45,841 nt of DNA, taken from positions 1-45,841 of IMG/VR virus record IMGVR_UViG_3300034159_000028. One strand, given 5' to 3'. Numbering within the stretch: the first letter of the stretch is position 1; each line of letters opens with the position of its first letter. Made by a program: the position numbers and the translations under genes. The notes under the pieces were generated by a model that was not told where the DNA came from, ran no database searches, and was given only the letters and a program-made list of their open reading frames with translations. The DNA comes from a virus. Below are positions 7,180 to 16,422 of the stretch, piece after piece.

Positions 7180-8417
7180 TGACTAACAGACACTATCCTG
7201 ACTGGATCAAGCAGTACACGGAGTACGCTTCGGTCACGGAAGCTCCCAAGCGAATGCACTTCTGGTCAGCGATCGGCACGGTAGCGGGGTGTCTCCGCCG
7301 CCGAGTCTGGCTGGACCAGAAGCGGTTCTGTTGGTATCCGTCGTTCTATATTATTTTCGTTGCACCACCGGGAATCGTAGCCAAGTCCACGACCATCGAC
7401 ATCTCTACCGACCTGCTCAAGCAAGTCCCTGGGATCAAGTTCGGCCCGAACGCCATCACTTGGCAAGCCCTGGTCGCTGCGTTCGCTGCCGCATCGGAAG
7501 CGTTCGAGTACGAAGGGGAGTGGCATCCAATGTCGCCACTGACTCTCGTAGCATCGGAGCTGGGTTCCCTCCTCAACCTGCAAGACAAGGACATGGTTAA
7601 CTTGCTGATCGAACTCTGGGACGGCAAGCGGTCCTATGAGAAGATCACGAAGATGAGCGGCAACGATACAGTAGAAGCTCCTTGGATCAACATCCAAGCC
7701 GGTACGACGCCGCATTGGATTGCAGATAACATGCCGCAGGCAATGATTGGAGGTGGCCTGTCCTCTCGCTGCATCTTCGTTTACGCGGACAAGAAAGACA
7801 AGTACGTTGCCTACGTGGACGAGGCGGTAAGCAGCGGGGATGCGATCGTGCGCGAGAAGTTAATCCACGACCTCGAGCAGATCAGTATGATGACGGGACC
7901 ATTCTCCCTCGCACCGGACGCACGCGCCTGGGGTTCCGACTGGTACCGCCGGTTCTGGGAAGACTCGGTATCCCGTATGGATGATCAGATGGCGGAAGGC
8001 TACGCCGCCCGGAAGCAGACTCACATGCATAAGGTGGCTATGGTGCTGAGCGCTTCCCGCGGAGACTCTCGCGTGATCTCTCTCGAGGACCTTCAGCTCG
8101 CCAACATGATGCTGGAAGATCTCGAGGTCGACATGCCGAAGGTCTTCTCCCGCATCGGTCGTAGTGAGATTTCTATGCAAGCTGAGCGCTTCATCGAGTT
8201 CATTCAGCGGAAAGGGGAGCTACCTTACGCCGATGCTTACCGTATGATCCACATGTACTTCCCCGACTTTCGCGACTTCGAGGGGATCTTGACCGGGGCG
8301 ATTCAGTCCGGGCAGGTGAAGATGGTAAACACTACGCGAGGGATAATGCTGCAGCCAGTGGCGCAGAGTGTGCCTGCTACGACTCCTGTGAGCATCACTC
8401 CTGATACGCAGTTCTGA
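7179..8417 (+). CDS. DUF3987-type ATPase, probable replicative helicase/primase-helicase
   Basis: A 412-residue P-loop protein. APPGIVAKSTT at about 62-72 is a Walker A variant and LTLVASELGSLL near 121-132 fits the Walker B position. The central part (WINIQAGTTPHWI, GGGLSSRCIFVY) matches DUF3987/YfjI-type ATPases found beside family A polymerases in phages. It probably acts as the replication helicase or loader. The start overlaps the polymerase stop by one base. It is the last gene of the plus arm and is followed by a convergent palindrome. Confidence 0.75.
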   Translation: MTNRHYPDWIKQYTEYASVTEAPKRMHFWSAIGTVAGCLRRRVWLDQKRFCWYPSFYIIFVAPPGIVAKSTTIDISTDLLKQVPGIKFGPNAITWQALVAAFAAASEAFEYEGEWHPMSPLTLVASELGSLLNLQDKDMVNLLIELWDGKRSYEKITKMSGNDTVEAPWINIQAGTTPHWIADNMPQAMIGGGLSSRCIFVYADKKDKYVAYVDEAVSSGDAIVREKLIHDLEQISMMTGPFSLAPDARAWGSDWYRRFWEDSVSRMDDQMAEGYAARKQTHMHKVAMVLSASRGDSRVISLEDLQLANMMLEDLEVDMPKVFSRIGRSEISMQAERFIEFIQRKGELPYADAYRMIHMYFPDFRDFEGILTGAIQSGQVKMVNTTRGIMLQPVAQSVPATTPVSITPDTQF

Positions 8418-8418
8418 T

Positions 8419-8456
8419 AATTCACGCGGGTTATCCTAAAATAATCCGGGTGAATT
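8419..8456. terminator. Convergent-end palindrome, copy 2 of the intergenic repeat (possible bidirectional terminator)
   Basis: Sixteen-base arms (AATTCACGCGGGTTAT and ATAATCCGGGTGAATT) flank the spacer CCTAAA; they pair with few mismatches. The element lies exactly between the converging arms, after the plus-strand ATPase and the minus-strand holin. Short T and A runs at each side fit a bidirectional terminator. The core is the same palindrome as six other intergenic sites. Confidence 0.7.
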
Positions 8457-8463
8457 TTCCGTC

Positions 8464-8967
8464 TTACTTCGACAGGTTCTCAATGGTCACATCTTTTGCC
8501 TTGTTCGCGCGGGTAGTGCCGAATTCAAAGTTGTAGATGTTATCCAAGTAGCCAAGAAAGCGCCCGAGTACAAGGGTCACAATCCCCTTAGCATACTCAT
8601 CCATCTGCGACTGAAGGGTAACCCATACCAGCGCGGCTATCAGCAGCACCGCCAGGATGTACATCGAATCTGCCCTGTAGTTGTGCGTCGACAGTGCAGT
8701 GTCACGTTTCCGCGCATCTGCCACATCGGCCAGATACAGCGCATCCATCTGCAGCTCATTCGCCATCACGGACTTACGGAACTCCAGTACCAGGGAGGGG
8801 TCTGCCTTGAGCGCGTCGATAACCTGGTCCGCGGGTTTACCGGTAATCTGTGCAGCCACGTCCACTACCTTCTGCGCAGCGTCTCCCGCTTTGTCACTCC
8901 CACTGATCCAGCGAATGATCGCCGGGGCAAATTGCGACAGCCCCATTGCAATTGAGATTGGGTCCAT
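8464..8967 (-). CDS. Holin-like membrane protein (3TM holin superfamily)
   Basis: A 167-residue protein. The N-terminal half contains short amphipathic helices (DPISIAMGLSQFAPAIIRWI). The C-terminal half has two hydrophobic segments: MYILAVLLIAALVWVTL at about 107-123, and IVTLVLGRFLGYLDNIYNF around 135-153, ending in FGTTRANK. This pattern resembles the GTA_holin_3TM family, and the gene stands immediately downstream of the endolysin in the same operon. It probably forms the inner-membrane lesion for lysis. The ATG lies just after the endolysin stop. Confidence 0.75.
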   Translation of the reverse strand: MDPISIAMGLSQFAPAIIRWISGSDKAGDAAQKVVDVAAQITGKPADQVIDALKADPSLVLEFRKSVMANELQMDALYLADVADARKRDTALSTHNYRADSMYILAVLLIAALVWVTLQSQMDEYAKGIVTLVLGRFLGYLDNIYNFEFGTTRANKAKDVTIENLSK

Positions 8968-8968
8968 A

Positions 8969-9445
8969 TCAGTTATCCTCCGTTGCGTACATAAGTTGCT
9001 TGGCGATCCGCCGCGCCCATCCCTTGCCAGCGTGTTCCCAGTTAGCCAGGTCCGTCATGAACTGAAGTCGTAACCCGATGTACTTCAGCAGCACGTCGTT
9101 TAGCTCCATACCCGCAAGCGCAACGGCGCTCCGCGGACCCCAGTGCCCATCATCCGCCGCGCCTACTGCTTGCTGAAGTTTCCGAGTGGCTGTTTGTATC
9201 CCCGAGTTGACCGCGAAATCAAACGCTTGATACCGCACGGCAGGATGCGCTTCGGCAAGGGGCTGCCAGAAGTCTCGCATGTAGATCTCCTTTGCGCCTT
9301 CCTTGGTTAGGTTTTTAATATCCACGTGAGGGTAGCTACGCTTACTAATCCCCCAGTTGGTTTCACCACCAGGGTCTTTCGGATCGTTGGAGTAACGCCC
9401 CTCGTTACCGAGTAGGCGGGTGAAGGCTTCTTCAAAGGTGATCAT
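8969..9445 (-). CDS. Endolysin, GH108-type lysozyme
   Basis: A 158-residue peptidoglycan hydrolase. The N-terminal EGRYSNDPKDPGGETNWGIS (from E15) is the signature of glycoside hydrolase family 108, with E15 the expected catalytic acid. YPHVDIKNLTKEGAKEIY and a peptidoglycan-binding-like C-terminal half (AFDFAVNSGIQTATRKLQQ, DGHWGP) follow. There is no signal peptide, so release should depend on the neighbouring holin. No spanin pair was recognised nearby. Confidence 0.92.
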   Translation of the reverse strand: MITFEEAFTRLLGNEGRYSNDPKDPGGETNWGISKRSYPHVDIKNLTKEGAKEIYMRDFWQPLAEAHPAVRYQAFDFAVNSGIQTATRKLQQAVGAADDGHWGPRSAVALAGMELNDVLLKYIGLRLQFMTDLANWEHAGKGWARRIAKQLMYATEDN

Positions 9446-9471
9446 TGGAATTGCTCCTAAGTGTGGATCAG

Positions 9472-10986
9472 TTACGCATTCACTGTGTATGTTATGCTAC
9501 CAACCAGCTGAAAACCATTTCCGGCAGGATAAGTACCATCATAATTCAGCACGACCAGAGTAGAGTTAAGCGAACTAATAGCAACCTGCAACATTTTGTT
9601 ATTCGTCAAGCACTTACCCGCTCCATAGGCAGCGGTTGCCGATGGTAGAACTAATCCCGCAATATTTATCTGTCCAGCCCCTGTGCCATTTGTAGTAATG
9701 ATTACGTTAAACTGTACTGTAACTAACTGTCCGACTTTCTTCTGGTACCCCGAGACGATGCCGACTGTAGTTATCGCTCCCGTCGAAGCAGTAACCACTG
9801 GAGTAAACAAATCGTAAAAGGCCGCGGAGCCACCTAGCAGTGGTACTGGTACGTTTGAGCCTAGCCAGATATCTGCGCCAGTAAGCCGAAGCGCGCTGAC
9901 GTTAGTTGTCCCCGCGATCATTGACACAGTGGCGGTACTAGCGTCTTCCCGGAACTTCATCCCTTCAAAGGTGACGGTTTGCACGGAAAGCGCAGTAACG
10001 TTAAGTTGGTTGGTTATATTAGCTTCGCAGTGGGCTAAGAAAGCCAAGTTAGAAAACACTGTTTGCCCTGCGCCCGCCAGGAATTGAATCGCATCCGTCC
10101 CTGTAGCGTACAGATAGCCAGTAATGCTCAGTTGATTTACGTTCGACAAAAACAATGGAGAGCCGCCGGCGGTCTTCAGCAAGTTGCAGTTGATAATCTC
10201 ATGCTGGCGGCAGCTGTCAGAGGAGTTCTGCGGACGAGTCGTTTGAGTAAAGATGGTAACAGGAACTATATGATGCAGCCCATCAATTGCCAAGCAGTAA
10301 GACGTACCACTTGAATCGTCATTCTGGATGGACAAGTTCAGGTAAGTGTTCCCCTCACCCGAAGCGTTTAAAATCCCGGCGGTAGTGAAGAAACCTACCA
10401 TACGCACGTTGTCAAAGACGTGGCCACCCGCGGCATGGGCTGTGAGGTTTATGCGCCCAACTTGAATTCCAACTGCCGGGCGTAGGGTAGAATCTCCGAT
10501 GATAGTAACATCCCGGAAAACTCCGGCCACGCTACCCAGGCAGTCAAATACGGTCTGCCCGGTCATTGCGGCTATGATTAAAGAGCCGGTGGCGAGTATC
10601 CCCCAGCCGCCGAGAGAGCCGAGGCCAAGGCAGATAGACTGCAGATCGATAGAACCCTTCAAAAGATACGCATGTCCTGGGGGAAATAGTAAGTACATCG
10701 GATTAGCTGCATACCCACTAAGTGTTTGCGCGAAAGTTTTTAAGTACGCAGCAGCCCTGCGAACCGCTGCCGTGTCGTCCGTTACCCCGTCGCCGACAGC
10801 GCCGAAGTCCATGACGGACACCATCTCGCCAAGTTTGCTGCGTACTGTTCGCGTCACAGCTCCCGTTCCGGGGGGAGTGTACGTTACCAGCGCCGAGCCT
10901 GTAGGGTCAAACCGCAGAGCGTTGACCTCATTCAGCCAGCTCGCTTCGATAACAGTTGTCTTGTCAGTAAAATTTGTAGAAGGCAT
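9472..10986 (-). CDS. Tail spike / pectate-lyase-fold receptor-binding protein
   Basis: A 504-residue protein. The N-terminus has the typical phage tail-spike anchor (IEASWLNEVNAL, GSKLGEM-like RSKLGEMVSV). It leads into DFGAVGDGVTDDTAAVRRAA at about 58-77, the standard entry to a right-handed beta-helix of the Pectate_lyase_3 type. Repetitive short strands and a beta-rich C-terminus follow. It should bind and perhaps degrade host surface polysaccharide. Local composition is more AT-rich than the neighbours, as expected for exchangeable receptor-binding genes. Confidence 0.88.
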   Translation of the reverse strand: MPSTNFTDKTTVIEASWLNEVNALRFDPTGSALVTYTPPGTGAVTRTVRSKLGEMVSVMDFGAVGDGVTDDTAAVRRAAAYLKTFAQTLSGYAANPMYLLFPPGHAYLLKGSIDLQSICLGLGSLGGWGILATGSLIIAAMTGQTVFDCLGSVAGVFRDVTIIGDSTLRPAVGIQVGRINLTAHAAGGHVFDNVRMVGFFTTAGILNASGEGNTYLNLSIQNDDSSGTSYCLAIDGLHHIVPVTIFTQTTRPQNSSDSCRQHEIINCNLLKTAGGSPLFLSNVNQLSITGYLYATGTDAIQFLAGAGQTVFSNLAFLAHCEANITNQLNVTALSVQTVTFEGMKFREDASTATVSMIAGTTNVSALRLTGADIWLGSNVPVPLLGGSAAFYDLFTPVVTASTGAITTVGIVSGYQKKVGQLVTVQFNVIITTNGTGAGQINIAGLVLPSATAAYGAGKCLTNNKMLQVAISSLNSTLVVLNYDGTYPAGNGFQLVGSITYTVNA

Positions 10987-11004
10987 GAAGATTTCCTTTA
11001 GAAG

Positions 11005-11313
11005 TTAGCGCAAACCAAGATCAAGACCAGCTGTGGCGCAGCCAGCAATTGCGAGCCCCGCAACCGCCTGCCGCCCTTCGATCGAGCAAGTCGGGCGAAA
11101 GTGATCAGCAGGCATCGGTTGCGTCCACGGAGGCGTGATAACGTCCGGCACTGCCCGTACGAAGTCTTGTGGCTGCCGGGGCTCCCAGTGCTCGAGGCAA
11201 ACGAAGTACCCTTGCCAGTTCTTTTTAAGGTCGGAGGCCTTACGCTTGCGTCCGCACTCAAAACAAGTGGCGTTCCAATTACCAAGGTCTAAGAAATCTG
11301 CGCGTCCAGTCAT
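11005..11313 (-). CDS. Zinc-ribbon phage protein of the tail region
   Basis: A 102-residue protein with CFECGRKRKASDLKKNW followed by YFVCLEHWEPRQPQDFVR, giving a CxxC...CxxH metal site, and PPWTQP near residue 62. This is a recurrent small protein next to tail and internal-protein genes in podoviruses and siphoviruses of Proteobacteria; its exact role is not established. Its start overlaps the stop of the large internal virion protein. Confidence 0.7.
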   Translation of the reverse strand: MTGRADFLDLGNWNATCFECGRKRKASDLKKNWQGYFVCLEHWEPRQPQDFVRAVPDVITPPWTQPMPADHFRPTCSIEGRQAVAGLAIAGCATAGLDLGLR

Positions 11314-14300
11314 TGTGTACTCCTTGCTTTAAGTGCCGCCTTGCGCTTACGTAATTCATCCCGTTGGAGACGCTTTAGCTTAAGCGCCGGGTTACGAGCT
11401 TCCAGTGCGTTCCGGCGATCCAAGCGCTCCTGGCTGGCCTTGGACTGCGCGGCCTTTTCGTTCCCCCCAAGCTCCCTGTTGTAGATCGCCCGGCCAGCTA
11501 GCGGAACCAGCGGAACCAGCTTCTTCGGATTGCTCATCCCTTCGCCCAGGGTCTGCGCCACACTGTATGCTGGAGGAGTTAGCATAGCCCCAGCAGCGGA
11601 GATCAGCTCTTTCCCCGGAGCCGTGCTGCGTGGGACCTTGTCCAGTGTATAGCGACTAAGGCCAAAGTTCTGCGCGAAGTTGGAGATGTAATCAATCTTA
11701 TCCAGCTCAAGCGGACGGCCCATAATCCAATTCTTTACAGCATTCGCAGGCACCGCTACGAGGGACAGGGCTGTTGCGTACAGGGCCAAGTTCTTCAGCC
11801 CAATCGCCACCTTCTTCGGGTCACCTGTCTTGATCTTATCCCAAGAGTCCCGGCGGATCACGTCCGCTTGGGTGAGCATGAATTGCTTCAGGTGGTATGC
11901 CATCCGCGCGTCTGGGTGAGCGTTGTAGAGCTGCGGCGCTTCCGAGCGGGAAGTCGGGCGAACGTCGGACAGTTCCTGGTACAGTAACGAATCGACTAGG
12001 GGTGTGCGGCTTGTCCGAGTGGAAGCTTGCAACTCCTTCAACAGTTGCGGGAAGTCCGGGCCATAGTCGGCTGCCCACTTTTCTGTCAGCTTGGCAATAC
12101 CCGCCGGCGTCTCGACTAGCCGCTTGTTCTTCAGGAAACTCGCGGTCAGATTCTGCGAGATGCCTACCTGATCAAGTGTGGCCAGCAGATTCACTTTGAG
12201 CAAAGTACTGAGCAGCTGCCCCGTCGGCCGCTTGCCAATCACCTCTTCAATCACGTGATTCGCCAGACCAAACTCCGAGGGCTTAATCCCCCGGCGCGTA
12301 AGAACCATCCCGAGAGCATCTGCAGCTGGCTTGATTCCGTGGTGGTAAGCCGACAACAGCGCTTCGGAAGTCTGGATGAGGCCGGAACCGACTTGGCCAA
12401 GCAGTGCCGCCCCGCTGAGATTACGCACGTCCTGCAGCCAGGGTTGCGGGGACATTTCCCCTTCGATGAAACGAGCGCGAAGGATGTTCTTGACCTCAAC
12501 TGCTTGCTCCGGCGTCATACGTTTTTCAGTCAACGCTCTATTGACCAGTGCTCCGATAGAATTCTCCACGTTCGTGTACTTGCCGCCGCCAGCTCCCTCA
12601 CTCGTGCGAATGTCCTTGCCGAAGAACTTCGCCGTCTGGATATCCGACACAGCCGCATGACCGTAGTGAATCAGCGCATCTTCCAGCGTGTGGTAGAAAG
12701 GTCGAGTTTCGTCAGTTATGCGCAGACGTCTGCTCTTGGCATAGCCTGGCTGGAAGGAAGTAGCCGGATCGCGCAGGAGGTAGTCGTTCATGAGCAGGGA
12801 GTTTTCCGTTTCCGTCAATTCCCTGCCACGCTCCTTGAGCATCTTCACGTTCGCCTTGTGCAGCATGTTCTGCAACCCTTCCCGCACCGGCGTATCCAGC
12901 GTAGCCATAAGGCCCTTGTAGTCCTTCACCAGTAGCGGGAGGTAGTCGGGTAGACCTTCCTTGAATCGCCCGAAGTCCTTCAGCGTGCTCTCCACACCGC
13001 CGAGGAACTCACGTACCTTCGCGTAACCGGCAGCGAGTTCTGGGTGCTTCTGCACAAGCGCTTTCATGCCCGCACCATCCGCCGCGACATAGGCCCGATC
13101 CAGCGCCATGCGCTCTGGCACGGAAAGCTTTTTCACTGGTTTTGTAAATGCGCTGATAGCATCACTAGCCGCCGAGATCTCCTTCGACGCTGCCATCTCC
13201 ATATCCCGTACACCCCGGCGAAGCTCTGGGTCAATGTGCATCAACCGCGTAGTGCTACGGCCCAGTGCAGAGTCTACCGCTTTCGTGCCAAGGGCAATGC
13301 CGCCCAGGCCAAGGATACCCCCGATGATTGCGCCCTTCTGCGGATCGTCAGCCAGGGCCGCTCCGAGCAGTGCGCCACCTCCGGCCAGCCCAGCTCCCTT
13401 GAGCAAGTCCTGATCCACGCGTCCTGCTTGCAGGTCCTTGTACTCCCGTAGCGATCCTTGCAGATTCTCCTTCGCACGGGAGAACCCCGACCGCACGGTG
13501 CCGATAGGGATATTTAACTTCGCGGCGGTCTCCTCATAGCTCAGTCCTTCCATCTCCAGCGACTCGAAGATAGCGCGTTGGTGTTCAGGGAGTTTATCCA
13601 GCGCAGTCTGCATCCGGCGGCCAAGATCGTTTGTCGCTGCCACATCCTCCGCGGAGCGATACAGCTCAGGATTCTGCTGCATGGTGTACGCTTCCGGCGC
13701 GGAAGTCCCTCCGGTTTCAGGGTCCACCGTCATGGATTCCGTCTGCGGACTCCGCTTGGCACTGTCCCATTTGTTCAGCGCTTCGTTCTTAGCGATCGTG
13801 TGCAGATAGGTGGAGATGGACGAGTCCCCCCGGAAGGCCAGCTCGTTGTCCGCCGGCAGCTTCATTTTCTGAAACGCCTTCTCGTAAGTGCGCTGGACGA
13901 TATCTTCCACCGGGAGTTTACCTTCTCCCTTATCCCAGCTGCTTACAGTACGGAGTAACTGTCTGTGCGTGTCTTCGTAGATCTTCGCCGCGGCCGCTTC
14001 ACCCTCACGCCCGCCTTGGCGGAAAACCTCCAGCAACTTCGGCTCTGGTACGCCCTCGAATTTTCCCTTCAGCATACCCGCAGCTCCCAGTCCCATTAGG
14101 CCTAGTCCAACATCGCTCGCTTTATCCGGGGATAACGCGCTCGGAGATTGATACCAGTTATAAAGCGCCGTACCCGCTACGGCACCAAGGCCCATGAGTC
14201 CGAGCACCTTCAGCAACGCCGGATCAGCGGCACCGCGCTGGAAGTACGGTTTCCCTTCTGCGTTGACGATAGCCTCCTGACCGGGAAGGGGTTTGAGCTG

Positions 14301-15323
14301 GCGAATGGCCTTCGCCTCTTTCGCGGAGATCAACTCCCCCGCACGCAGCTTGGCGATGCCCGACTGTGCGTAGTCCGGAGCTTCCCCCAGTACCGTCGGC
14401 TCTTCTATCCGCACCTTCGGAGTCAGGCCGGGCCCCTGCGGCGCTTCCATCTTCGGCGGTTCCACCAGTCCGCGGACCATGTTATCCCACTGCGCGCTGC
14501 TGCCCACTTCCGGCTCAGCTTTCTTTTTCGCAAACGCTTCATCCAGGGGGTGGCGCTTTGCCAGCGCTTCCTTCACCACAGCGTCAACGGCCTCGGCCTT
14601 CGCGGTTCCTGCCGCCACGTCAGCGATCTGCTTATCCACGGCAGCCTGGGCAATACGCGCCTTCGATTCCCGGATAGCTTGATCAGCAGTCAGCGCTTCC
14701 CCCGTAGCATTCCCGCGAGCCTTCGGCACCTTCCCGAGTCCCTTCACGCCCAGGGAATTAAGCAACGTATCTCGCACGGACTGCATAGTTTCCAGCGAGA
14801 CCAGTCCTCCCGTAGCGGACTCCGCCTTCGTTCCGGCCACATCTGACAACTCCATTCCCTTCGTCATCAGTTCATCAATCTTCGAGCCGCTTGCATCCCG
14901 CTGCAGCCCGAGCGCCGACGTCACCTTGCCCCAGTCCGCATTCACCTGATCCGCGACGGAGCGAGCGTTACGCCCTGCTTGCTTCGCGGGTACGCCCCGG
15001 ACTATGTCACTCACACGAGACGCTGCGTCCATACCCACGCCAGCGATCCCGCCCGGCATCCCTACGAGCATGTTTGTAGCAGCCTTAGCTTCTTGCTCGA
15101 GCTGCTTCGTGCCTTGCTGAAGTGAATTCTCCACGGGAGCCATCACGTCGGAGACTTTACGGTACGCCGTCTTAACCCGCTCCCATAAGGAGGGCGCTGG
15201 AGCCTGCCCGCCCATCTGCTCCCAGCTCACGCCACCTTGCGTAGTCGCCGCGGTGGGGGCTTCCGGCGTCGCAGCACCTAACCCCGTCATCTGTTCCCAG
15301 GAGCTTGTATTACTCGTCGGCAT
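11310..15323 (-). CDS. Large internal virion protein with an embedded RpoE-type ECF sigma factor
   Basis: A 1337-residue protein, the largest in the genome, in the position of podovirus ejection proteins. The N-terminus has two SWEQM repeats. Residues about 428-632 (nucleotides about 13428-14042) form a full ECF sigma unit. Region 2 is EDIVQRTYEKAFQKM, then FRGDSSISTYLHTIAKNEAL. A linker containing NPELYRSAED follows. Region 4 is LDKLPEHQRAIFESL, GLSYEETAAKLNIPIGTVRS and SRAKE. E. coli RpoE has FRGDS, GLSYEE and GTVRS at equivalent places. Glycine-rich hydrophobic segments flank the unit (about 370-420 and 640-685), as in membrane-penetrating ejection proteins. The rest is largely helical. 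Delivery into the host as a sigma factor is inference, supported by six RpoE-like promoters in this genome. Confidence 0.85.
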   Translation of the reverse strand: MPTSNTSSWEQMTGLGAATPEAPTAATTQGGVSWEQMGGQAPAPSLWERVKTAYRKVSDVMAPVENSLQQGTKQLEQEAKAATNMLVGMPGGIAGVGMDAASRVSDIVRGVPAKQAGRNARSVADQVNADWGKVTSALGLQRDASGSKIDELMTKGMELSDVAGTKAESATGGLVSLETMQSVRDTLLNSLGVKGLGKVPKARGNATGEALTADQAIRESKARIAQAAVDKQIADVAAGTAKAEAVDAVVKEALAKRHPLDEAFAKKKAEPEVGSSAQWDNMVRGLVEPPKMEAPQGPGLTPKVRIEEPTVLGEAPDYAQSGIAKLRAGELISAKEAKAIRQLKPLPGQEAIVNAEGKPYFQRGAADPALLKVLGLMGLGAVAGTALYNWYQSPSALSPDKASDVGLGLMGLGAAGMLKGKFEGVPEPKLLEVFRQGGREGEAAAAKIYEDTHRQLLRTVSSWDKGEGKLPVEDIVQRTYEKAFQKMKLPADNELAFRGDSSISTYLHTIAKNEALNKWDSAKRSPQTESMTVDPETGGTSAPEAYTMQQNPELYRSAEDVAATNDLGRRMQTALDKLPEHQRAIFESLEMEGLSYEETAAKLNIPIGTVRSGFSRAKENLQGSLREYKDLQAGRVDQDLLKGAGLAGGGALLGAALADDPQKGAIIGGILGLGGIALGTKAVDSALGRSTTRLMHIDPELRRGVRDMEMAASKEISAASDAISAFTKPVKKLSVPERMALDRAYVAADGAGMKALVQKHPELAAGYAKVREFLGGVESTLKDFGRFKEGLPDYLPLLVKDYKGLMATLDTPVREGLQNMLHKANVKMLKERGRELTETENSLLMNDYLLRDPATSFQPGYAKSRRLRITDETRPFYHTLEDALIHYGHAAVSDIQTAKFFGKDIRTSEGAGGGKYTNVENSIGALVNRALTEKRMTPEQAVEVKNILRARFIEGEMSPQPWLQDVRNLSGAALLGQVGSGLIQTSEALLSAYHHGIKPAADALGMVLTRRGIKPSEFGLANHVIEEVIGKRPTGQLLSTLLKVNLLATLDQVGISQNLTASFLKNKRLVETPAGIAKLTEKWAADYGPDFPQLLKELQASTRTSRTPLVDSLLYQELSDVRPTSRSEAPQLYNAHPDARMAYHLKQFMLTQADVIRRDSWDKIKTGDPKKVAIGLKNLALYATALSLVAVPANAVKNWIMGRPLELDKIDYISNFAQNFGLSRYTLDKVPRSTAPGKELISAAGAMLTPPAYSVAQTLGEGMSNPKKLVPLVPLAGRAIYNRELGGNEKAAQSKASQERLDRRNALEARNPALKLKRLQRDELRKRKAALKARSTQ

Positions 15324-16422
15324 CGTCGTCTCCTTCGCCGGTTAAGTCTTCGTCCGTGGCAGGAGCGCTCGGGGCTGTGTAAGCTGCCTGCACGTGAGGC
15401 CGCCCAATCGGATTCCCCTTCGCATCCAGCCCGATGATGTCGTACTTCACGCCACCAGCTCCCGTGTAAGTCTTTCCAACTTCAACTAAAGCCGGATCAA
15501 GCGGCATGGGCGGAGCCGTCTTCAGCGCAAGAGCTTCCATCCGCGCTTGCGTCAGGGCGGTCTGCGCCTTCTTCAAATCCGCAGCTTCCTGGCTTGTCGC
15601 CCCGCCGTACTTGGCGCGAAGTGTCCGATCTTCCTTCAGCGCGGTTGCCCGTGTCTTAATCAGATCAATCGCTGCGTCCGCCTTGGAAATCTGAGCATTA
15701 TTCAGCCGCCGCTTCGATTCCGAATCCGCCTGCTCCCGTGCGAGGTTGGCACGCTTGATGGAATCCTGGCTTGCCTGTTCAATCGCCCGTAGCACCGGAA
15801 CGTCCGTGCGGTAGTTTCCTGTTAGCTCTTGCGGCAACAGCTTCCGCGTTTGCGGGTCCATCAGTATCGCCGCGTAGTTCGCAGGACTCAGCGCAGCCGA
15901 CCCTGCCACGTTCCCGATCTGCTCAAACTGCGCGATCTGGCCCTTCGTAGCTTCCAGCGAAGCCTTGGAGTTATTTGCCGCCGCTGCCGCTTCCTTCTGA
16001 TGAATGTCGGCAACCTGCTTGCTCAGCCCAGCTGTAGCAGAAGGAGGTAATCTCCCGTTAGAGAATTGCAGCAACCGCTCCAGTGAATCCGCTGCCGAAG
16101 CGCGCATGATGGAGCCGCCGCTCGGCAAGTCCTTCACTGTCATCACCGTTCCCTGGGCCACTCCTGAGTCCGACACCTGCTTCCGTGCATCAGCTTCTGA
16201 CTGCATGAACTGCGACTCCAGATCCGCCATACGTTGCGCTTGCGCGTTCGTCGCTTCCTTCGCGCCCGCCTCCGCCGCGTACAACCGCGCCTGGGCTTGC
16301 TTCGTCTGCAACTCCGCTGGCTGCATCGCGATATCTCCCATCAACCGCTGCGCCTGCAGCCCTTGGTTCTGATAGTCCTGCTTAGCGATGATCCCGTTAG
16401 GGGCTCCGAAAAGTTCAGGCAT
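15310..16422 (-). CDS. Internal virion protein, helical
   Basis: A protein of about 370 residues, alanine- and glutamine-rich with long coiled-coil or helical stretches (TKQAQARLYAAEAGAKEATNA, AREQADSESKRRLNN). It ends in an acidic tail (EDLTGEGDDDADE). I chose the ATG at 16422 because GGGGAG lies 8 bases upstream; an in-frame ATG at 16443 has no ribosome-binding site and would lengthen the overlap with the preceding gene. By position it corresponds to podovirus internal or ejection proteins that form the trans-envelope channel. Confidence 0.75.
   Translation of the reverse strand: MPELFGAPNGIIAKQDYQNQGLQAQRLMGDIAMQPAELQTKQAQARLYAAEAGAKEATNAQAQRMADLESQFMQSEADARKQVSDSGVAQGTVMTVKDLPSGGSIMRASAADSLERLLQFSNGRLPPSATAGLSKQVADIHQKEAAAAANNSKASLEATKGQIAQFEQIGNVAGSAALSPANYAAILMDPQTRKLLPQELTGNYRTDVPVLRAIEQASQDSIKRANLAREQADSESKRRLNNAQISKADAAIDLIKTRATALKEDRTLRAKYGGATSQEAADLKKAQTALTQARMEALALKTAPPMPLDPALVEVGKTYTGAGGVKYDIIGLDAKGNPIGRPHVQAAYTAPSAPATDEDLTGEGDDDADE

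Noticed and set aside
12255-14846. Several long plus-strand frames opposite the large internal virion protein
   Set aside because: They are His/Arg/Leu-rich shadows of the real minus-strand gene, without start signals or homology.
11310-15323. Frameshift or assembly chimera joining a bacterial sigma gene to a phage gene
   Set aside because: The frame is continuous through both junctions, base composition is uniform, and the phage's own promoters match the sigma type, which favours a genuine fusion.
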